Shown piece by piece: positions 5,574-9,313 of a stretch of DNA of 9,313 bases; within the stretch, counting starts at the first letter, position 1, and the number at the start of each line of letters is the position of its first letter. The stretch is taken from assembly GCF_958445495.1 (NCBI RefSeq), contig NZ_CAUCSQ010000087.1, positions 1 through 9,313 of the forward strand, read 5' to 3'. The position numbers and the translations under genes were made by a program. Below the pieces are notes generated by a model. It was given only the letters and a program-made list of their open reading frames with translations. It was not told the DNA's origin and made no database searches. The DNA comes from an uncultured Bacteroides sp. GTDB lineage: Bacteria; Bacteroidota; Bacteroidia; Bacteroidales; Bacteroidaceae.

Positions 5574-5762
5574 ATGATTCTAAATAAGAAACTAAAAACA
5601 CTTTTCGTACTGGCGCTTTATGTAGGATTTACCATTGCCGCCTACGCCATTGCCTGCCATTTCATGAAAATCGAATTCCAGGAAATCCATTTGTTATACG
5701 CTATCCTGGTAGGATGCATCGCCTACCTGCCGCGTTTCATTGCCGAAAGAAAGAAAAAATAA
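5574..5762 (+). CDS. Small two-helix membrane protein, function unknown
   Basis: The gene encodes 62 residues. A short basic start (MILNKKLK) is followed by two hydrophobic helices at about 9-29 and 38-55 and a basic tail, ERKKK. The positive-inside rule puts both ends in the cytoplasm. The link between the helices holds HFMKIEFQEIH. I do not recognise a family or a catalytic motif. Coding is supported by a -7 box at the right distance, an AT-rich leader typical of Bacteroides translation starts, clean hydrophobic segmentation and a stop right after the basic tail. It is the only convincing plus-strand gene in the window, diverging from metK and converging on folK, and appears to be a single-gene unit. 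Confidence 0.75.
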   Translation: MILNKKLKTLFVLALYVGFTIAAYAIACHFMKIEFQEIHLLYAILVGCIAYLPRFIAERKKK

Positions 5763-5780
5763 AAGAACCTTATCCCCTCA

Positions 5781-5807
5781 GAAAAAGCCCCGGAAGACCC
5801 GTCCGGG
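5781..5807 (-). terminator. Rho-independent terminator of the folK operon
   Basis: On the minus strand CCCGGA (5807-5802) and TCCGGG (5794-5789) form a six-base GC-rich stem with a seven-base loop, followed by GCTTTTTC (5788-5781). It lies about 115 bases beyond the folK stop and just past the stop of the converging small gene. The plus strand lacks a U-tract after the stem, so it would act mainly on the folK side. Confidence 0.6.
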
Positions 5808-5874
5808 AAACCCTGTATGCACCTCCTTCAACAGACATAGAAACGGAACATCCGCCGGTATCCCAAGGTAGCGG

Positions 5875-5888
5875 CAGGGGAGCCCCTG
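5875..5888. repeat. Short GC-rich inverted repeat after folK
   Basis: CAGGGG and CCCCTG face each other across a two-base gap about 35 bases past the folK stop. It may form a small hairpin in the folK 3' trailer. No U-tract follows, so I do not call it a terminator. The rest of 5763-5922 shows no gene. Confidence 0.35.
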
Positions 5889-5922
5889 AATTCCGGGCCC
5901 CTTCGAGATGCCGGCAAAAGCT

Positions 5923-6399
5923 TCAACACCCGTCCAGAATCTCCTTCATCGTCCTTTTCAGTACCGGATGCACCAGGCCGGGAGCAATCTCCGCCAACGG
6001 GCGCATCACAAAATCCCGTTCCGCCATCAAAGGGTGGGGAAGAGTCAACCCCGCCCCGGAAGGCAAGACGGCAGAAACCTGCAAATCATCGTAAAGCAAC
6101 AGGTCGATATCAATCAGGCGGTCGCTATACACCCCGCCGGCAGACTTCTCCGTACGCCCCAGTTCCCGTTCAATCGCCTGCGTTTCCCGCAATACCTCCA
6201 AAGGGGGCAAATCCGTATCTATGCAAGCGGCCGCATTCAAGAAACTATGTTCCGAAGCGAATCCCCAAGGAGCAGTGACATAAAAAGCAGACAGGGAAAC
6301 GACTTTCCCTACCTGCTCCTCTATCTTTCGCACGGCCTCCCGGAGATTCTGCTCCTTATCACCCAGATTAGTGCCGAGCCCTACATACACTTTCGCCAT
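5923..6399 (-). CDS. folK: 6-hydroxymethyl-7,8-dihydropterin pyrophosphokinase (HPPK)
   Basis: FolK transfers pyrophosphate from ATP to 6-hydroxymethyl-dihydropterin, the step before dihydropteroate synthase in folate synthesis. The 158-residue length is standard. The N-terminus GLGTNLGD (7-14), pterin-side residues ETAPWG-like VTAPWG (41-46), the Mg-binding signature DRLIDIDLLLYDD (93-105, with Asp97 and Asp99) and the C-terminal PHPLMAERDFVMRPLAEIAP (121-140) are all present. Its ATG overlaps the queA stop by one base (TAATG), so translation is probably coupled. It is the last gene of the DUF3098-uppP-truB-queA-folK run; the usual partner folP is not in the window. Confidence 0.96.
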   Translation of the reverse strand: MAKVYVGLGTNLGDKEQNLREAVRKIEEQVGKVVSLSAFYVTAPWGFASEHSFLNAAACIDTDLPPLEVLRETQAIERELGRTEKSAGGVYSDRLIDIDLLLYDDLQVSAVLPSGAGLTLPHPLMAERDFVMRPLAEIAPGLVHPVLKRTMKEILDGC

Positions 6400-7457
6400 T
6401 ATTTATCCAGAATCAGCATGGCGTCTCCATAAGTACCGAAACGGTATCCCTCCTTCAACGCCACATGATAAGCATCCATCACCTGCTCATAACCGCCGAA
6501 AGCAGCCACAATCATCAGTAATGTAGAAAGCGGCATGTGGAAATTGGAAATCATCGAGTCAGCCACCGTAAACTCATACGGCGGGAAGATAAACTTATTC
6601 GTCCACCCCTCAAACTCCTTCAAATGGCCGTCGGTACTGACCGCACTCTCAATGGCCCGCATCACCGTCGTGCCCACCGCACACACGCTCTTACCGTTAT
6701 CTTTGGCACGATTGACAGTCCTCACGGCATCCTCGTCCACAAACATCTGTTCCGAATCCATCTTATGCTTCGTCAAGTCCTCCACATCAATATCCCGGAA
6801 ATTACCCAAACCGGCGTGCAAAGTAATATAAGCAAAATCTATACCCTTAATCTCCAGCCGCTTCATCAACTCACGGCTGAAATGCAGGCTCGCGGTCGGT
6901 GCGGTCACCGCACCCTCTTTCCTCGCAAAGATAGACTGGAAACGTTCCGCATCCTCAGGTTCCACGGGGCGGTTGATGATAGAGTGGGGGAGCGGAGTCT
7001 CGCCCAAAGCATATAAAGCCTTCTTGAACTCATCGTGCGGGCCGTCATACAGGAAACGAAGCGTACGGCCACGCGAAGTCGTATTATCAATAACCTCGGC
7101 CACCATCGAATCGTCCGGGCCGAAATACAACTTATTGCCGATACGGATTTTACGTGCCGGGTCCACCAGCACATCCCACAGCCTCAGTTCTTCATTCAAC
7201 TCACGCAACAAGAACACCTCGATACGAGCCCCCGTCTTTTCTTTATTACCATACAAGCGGGCAGGAAACACTTTCGTATCGTTGAATATAAACACATCCT
7301 TATCATCGAAGTAGTTCAACACATCCTTGAACATCTTGTGTTCAATCGCACCGGTACTACGATGCAACACCATCAAACGCGATTCATCCCTGTACTTCGT
7401 AGGATGCAAAGCGATTTTGTCCTCAGGCAATTTAAATTTGAATTGTGATAGCTTCAT
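6399..7457 (-). CDS. queA: tRNA preQ1(34) S-adenosylmethionine ribosyltransferase-isomerase
   Basis: QueA moves the ribosyl part of SAM onto preQ1 at the wobble base of tRNAs with GUN anticodons, giving epoxyqueuosine. The 352-residue length is normal. Signature stretches are FNDTKVFPARL (58-68), GAVTAPTASLHF (182-193) and ITLHAGLGNF (211-220), with the usual FxPxYxF, SNFHMPxSTL and YGDAM blocks in the C-terminal third. Gly-to-Ser and Thr-to-Asn changes against the E. coli motifs (TASLHF, GLGNF) look like the Bacteroidetes form. The ATG at 7457 is preceded by AAGGA, an SD-like site uncommon in Bacteroides, in the 17-base gap after truB. Its need for SAM makes metK a functional neighbour, though on another transcript. 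Confidence 0.96.
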   Translation of the reverse strand: MKLSQFKFKLPEDKIALHPTKYRDESRLMVLHRSTGAIEHKMFKDVLNYFDDKDVFIFNDTKVFPARLYGNKEKTGARIEVFLLRELNEELRLWDVLVDPARKIRIGNKLYFGPDDSMVAEVIDNTTSRGRTLRFLYDGPHDEFKKALYALGETPLPHSIINRPVEPEDAERFQSIFARKEGAVTAPTASLHFSRELMKRLEIKGIDFAYITLHAGLGNFRDIDVEDLTKHKMDSEQMFVDEDAVRTVNRAKDNGKSVCAVGTTVMRAIESAVSTDGHLKEFEGWTNKFIFPPYEFTVADSMISNFHMPLSTLLMIVAAFGGYEQVMDAYHVALKEGYRFGTYGDAMLILDK

Positions 7458-7474
7458 ATCTATTCCTTATTACG

Positions 7475-8197
7475 TTAATTATTATCTTCATCATTTTCTA
7501 TCTCCTGCCGGTCAATCCATTCCTTGAACCCTTCCGGGTCCAGGCAATCCTCCAACCGGACATCCCCCACACGAGTACGGACCAACCCCGTAAGATGAGC
7601 TCCGCTATGCAACGCCTCCCCGATGTCACGCGCCAGCGCACGGATATAAGTTCCCTTGCTGCATACCACCCGAATCCGTATCGCCGGTTCCGGCCCGTCC
7701 AGGCAACAATCCAGCAACTCGATTTCATCAATCACCAGCCGCTTCGGTTTCAATTCGACCTCCTCGCCCTTACGCGCCAGCTCATACGCACGCTTACCCT
7801 CCACCATACAGGCGGAGAAAGCAGGAGGCACCTGCTCTATCGTACCGGTAAAACGCCTCAGGACATCCTCCACCAGCTCCCTTGTGATATGCCCCGTAGG
7901 ATAAGTGGCATCTATCCCGTGCTCCAAGTCGTATGACGGAGTAGTAGCGCCCAAACGCAAGGTCGCGACATACTCCTTCGTATGACCTTGAAACTCCTCA
8001 ATCCGTTTGGTAGCCTTGCCCGTACATACAATCATCACCCCCGTCGCAAGAGGGTCCAACGTACCGGCATGGCCGACCTTCAATTTCTTCACCCCCATCC
8101 GGCGGCAGATATGATAGCGGGCATGCCCCACCACCTTAAACGAAGTCCATCCGAGAGGCTTATTAAAAAACAGTACTTCTCCCTTTTTAAAATTCAT
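7475..8197 (-). CDS. truB: tRNA pseudouridine(55) synthase
   Basis: TruB converts U55 in the T-loop of tRNAs to pseudouridine. Motifs, numbered from the chosen start, are VGHAGTLDPLATG (41-53) with catalytic Asp48, KEYVATLRLG, PPAFSACMVEGKRAYELAR and CSKGTYIRALARDIGEAL. The protein is 240 residues, without an obvious extra C-terminal PUA domain. I chose the ATG at 8197, giving MNFKKGEVLFFNKP: it shares TGATG with the uppP stop, a standard coupled start. The frame stays open to a TTG at 8236, which would add 13 residues and overlap uppP by 40 bases with no conserved sequence, so I reject it. The gene ends 17 bases before queA. Confidence 0.96.
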   Translation of the reverse strand: MNFKKGEVLFFNKPLGWTSFKVVGHARYHICRRMGVKKLKVGHAGTLDPLATGVMIVCTGKATKRIEEFQGHTKEYVATLRLGATTPSYDLEHGIDATYPTGHITRELVEDVLRRFTGTIEQVPPAFSACMVEGKRAYELARKGEEVELKPKRLVIDEIELLDCCLDGPEPAIRIRVVCSKGTYIRALARDIGEALHSGAHLTGLVRTRVGDVRLEDCLDPEGFKEWIDRQEIENDEDNN

Positions 8198-8988
8198 CAG
8201 CTCAATATAATCGTTACCAGTCCCGCTATCGCGCAATAAACGGCGAAATAAATCAGTTTACCCTTCTTCACCAGGTTAATCATCCACTTGCAAGCCAGGC
8301 AACCCGCAAAGAAAGCAGCCAGAAAACCCACCAGCAAAGACAAAGCCGGAATATCGCCTACCACATCCTCACCTCTCGCCATCTTTATGCTGTCCAGCAA
8401 CGCCTCCCCCAAAATAGGCGGAATCACCATCAGGAAAGAAAACTGTGCCAGCTTCGCTTTATTGTCCCCCAGCAAAAGCCCCGTAGCGATAGTCGTTCCC
8501 GAACGGGACAATCCCGGCATCACGGCACAAGCCTGTGCGATACCGATAATAAAAGCGTCCTTCATCGAGATTTTCTCCTTCTGGCGCGGCTTATAATAAT
8601 AAGAGAAAGCCAGCAATACGGCCGTCAACAACAGCATACACCCCACAATCAGCAGCCCCGAACCGAAAATCTCCTCTACATAATCCTTAAAAAACACCCC
8701 TACGATACCAATCGGTATCATAGAAACCACAATATTCATCACATAACGGGTCTCCTCATTCATCCGGCACTTGAACAGCCCGCGGAAAATCCATTCTATC
8801 TCTTTCCAGAGAATCACCAGCGTACTGCACACCGTAGCCACATGGACAAGAATCGTAAACGCCAGATTTTCTTCACCCTCTATGCCGAACAATGCAGACC
8901 CGATAGCCAGATGCCCGCTGCTGCTCACCGGCAGATACTCAGTCAATCCCTGAATCAGCCCAAGGACCAATGCTTCCAACCAACTCAT
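8197..8988 (-). CDS. uppP: Undecaprenyl-diphosphate phosphatase (BacA/UppP type)
   Basis: UppP dephosphorylates undecaprenyl pyrophosphate at the membrane, recycling the lipid carrier for peptidoglycan and surface glycans. Overproduction gives bacitracin resistance in other bacteria. The 263-residue protein is almost entirely hydrophobic helices. Both active-site motifs are present: GLTEYLPVSSSGHL (14-27, with Glu17, Ser-rich loop and His26) and PGLSRSGTT (158-166, with Arg162). The start ATG at 8988 has a strong AAGGAGG site just upstream. It follows the DUF3098 gene by nine bases and shares its stop with the truB start codon. Confidence 0.97.
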   Translation of the reverse strand: MSWLEALVLGLIQGLTEYLPVSSSGHLAIGSALFGIEGEENLAFTILVHVATVCSTLVILWKEIEWIFRGLFKCRMNEETRYVMNIVVSMIPIGIVGVFFKDYVEEIFGSGLLIVGCMLLLTAVLLAFSYYYKPRQKEKISMKDAFIIGIAQACAVMPGLSRSGTTIATGLLLGDNKAKLAQFSFLMVIPPILGEALLDSIKMARGEDVVGDIPALSLLVGFLAAFFAGCLACKWMINLVKKGKLIYFAVYCAIAGLVTIILS

Positions 8989-8992
8989 ACCC

Positions 8993-8999
8993 CCTCCTT
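8993..8999 (-). promoter_or_regulatory. Strong Shine-Dalgarno site for uppP
   Basis: AAGGAGG on the minus strand lies four bases before the uppP ATG and overlaps the TAA stop of the DUF3098 gene. Such full-length SD sites are uncommon in Bacteroides, so this one fixes the uppP start and suggests coupled translation. Confidence 0.6.
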
Positions 9000-9234
9000 A
9001 TTCCTCTTTTGTTTTAGGCTTACGCAATACAGCGTAAATCATAGATAAAAAACCAAGCAGGCAAACGACAGGCGCCACCTTAATCCTGCGTACACTAAAA
9101 ATATCAGGTTCAAAAACCGTTTCGGACGACGAAGGTCCTGTCATCAATAGAAATCCGATAATCACAATCGCCATCCCTACCGCCAGCAAGATAAAGTTCA
9201 CTTTATCAAAGGCAAATTTCTGCTTGTCAGACAT
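8998..9234 (-). CDS. DUF3098 small membrane protein
   Basis: This 78-residue protein has a short charged N-terminus (MSDKQKFAFDKVN), a first helix at about 13-31, an extracytoplasmic loop ending in FEPDIFSVRRIKVAP (41-55), and a second helix at about 53-69 with a charged tail. The loop is the recognisable part of DUF3098, a Bacteroidetes family usually coded directly after ftsX; its function is unknown. The gene probably begins the stretch leading into uppP and could share a transcript with ftsX upstream, which would lie outside the window. The ATG at 9234 is the natural start. Confidence 0.85.
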   Translation of the reverse strand: MSDKQKFAFDKVNFILLAVGMAIVIIGFLLMTGPSSSETVFEPDIFSVRRIKVAPVVCLLGFLSMIYAVLRKPKTKEE

Positions 9235-9313
9235 AATTCTTCTAATTTCAAATTACTATTTAGGTGAGTTCTATCAATTCAATTTATCCTCTTGTATCAG
9301 ACAGCAGAACTCT
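9235..9313. other. AT-rich upstream sequence, nothing firm
   Basis: These 79 bases precede the DUF3098 gene. No frame on the minus strand ends like an FtsX C-terminus I recognise, and no clean TAnnTTTG box is present. A seven-base inverted repeat (GAGTTCT at 9266-9272, AGAACTC at 9306-9312) is within chance. Confidence 0.3.

Noticed and set aside
5714..6094. A 126-codon plus-strand frame after the small membrane protein.
   Set aside because: It overlaps the end of that gene, the folK terminator and folK itself, with an Arg/Pro-rich random-looking product.
8198..8236. A 13-residue N-terminal extension of truB from a TTG.
   Set aside because: It overlaps uppP by 40 bases and adds non-conserved residues; the ATG at 8197 with TGATG overlap is the natural start.
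9266..9312. Seven-base inverted repeat GAGTTCT/AGAACTC with a 33-base loop.
   Set aside because: Arms this short over this distance are expected by chance, and no U-tract or promoter box is attached.

Overview
The window looks like a chromosomal housekeeping segment from a Bacteroides-type gut bacterium (Bacteroidales). Four things point there: protein sequences typical of that group (a 430-residue MetK, DUF4271, DUF3098 and the HemD/RnpA/YidD cluster), the gene order, little use of Shine-Dalgarno sites, and -7 promoter boxes of the form TAnnTTTG, which is the Bacteroidetes primary sigma-factor pattern. The species cannot be fixed from sequence alone. There are no phage, transposon, CRISPR, rRNA or tRNA genes.

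Layout. Almost everything is on the minus strand, so transcription runs from high to low coordinates. The first block (9234 down to 5923) is a tight operon: DUF3098 membrane protein, uppP (undecaprenyl-PP phosphatase), truB (tRNA pseudouridine 55 synthase), queA (queuosine synthesis) and folK (folate synthesis). It ends at a U-tract hairpin at 5781-5807. The only convincing plus-strand gene, a 62-residue two-helix membrane protein at 5574-5762, converges on it. Next comes a 221-base divergent intergenic region holding two back-to-back promoters and, on the minus strand, a leader that closely matches the SAM-II riboswitch pattern ahead of metK (4060-5352). A 346-base gap follows, with a possible gene remnant and a strong hairpin. 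The last block is LOG-family hydrolase, DUF4271, hemD, rnpA, yidD and tatD (3713 down to 110), with overlaps or short gaps throughout. The first codons of tyrS, behind its own promoter, close the window at 22-1.

Function. The genes serve core processes: SAM supply (metK), a SAM-using tRNA modification (queA), tRNA maturation (rnpA, truB), membrane protein insertion (yidD) and recycling of the cell-wall lipid carrier (uppP). The most informative non-coding element is the predicted SAM-II aptamer, which would let SAM repress its own synthase. Other items worth a second look are a tandem heptapeptide repeat inside the TatD-like protein, a HemD homologue in a lineage known for needing external heme, a 12-bp palindrome at the LOG operon promoter, and the conserved but uncharacterised DUF4271 and DUF3098 proteins.
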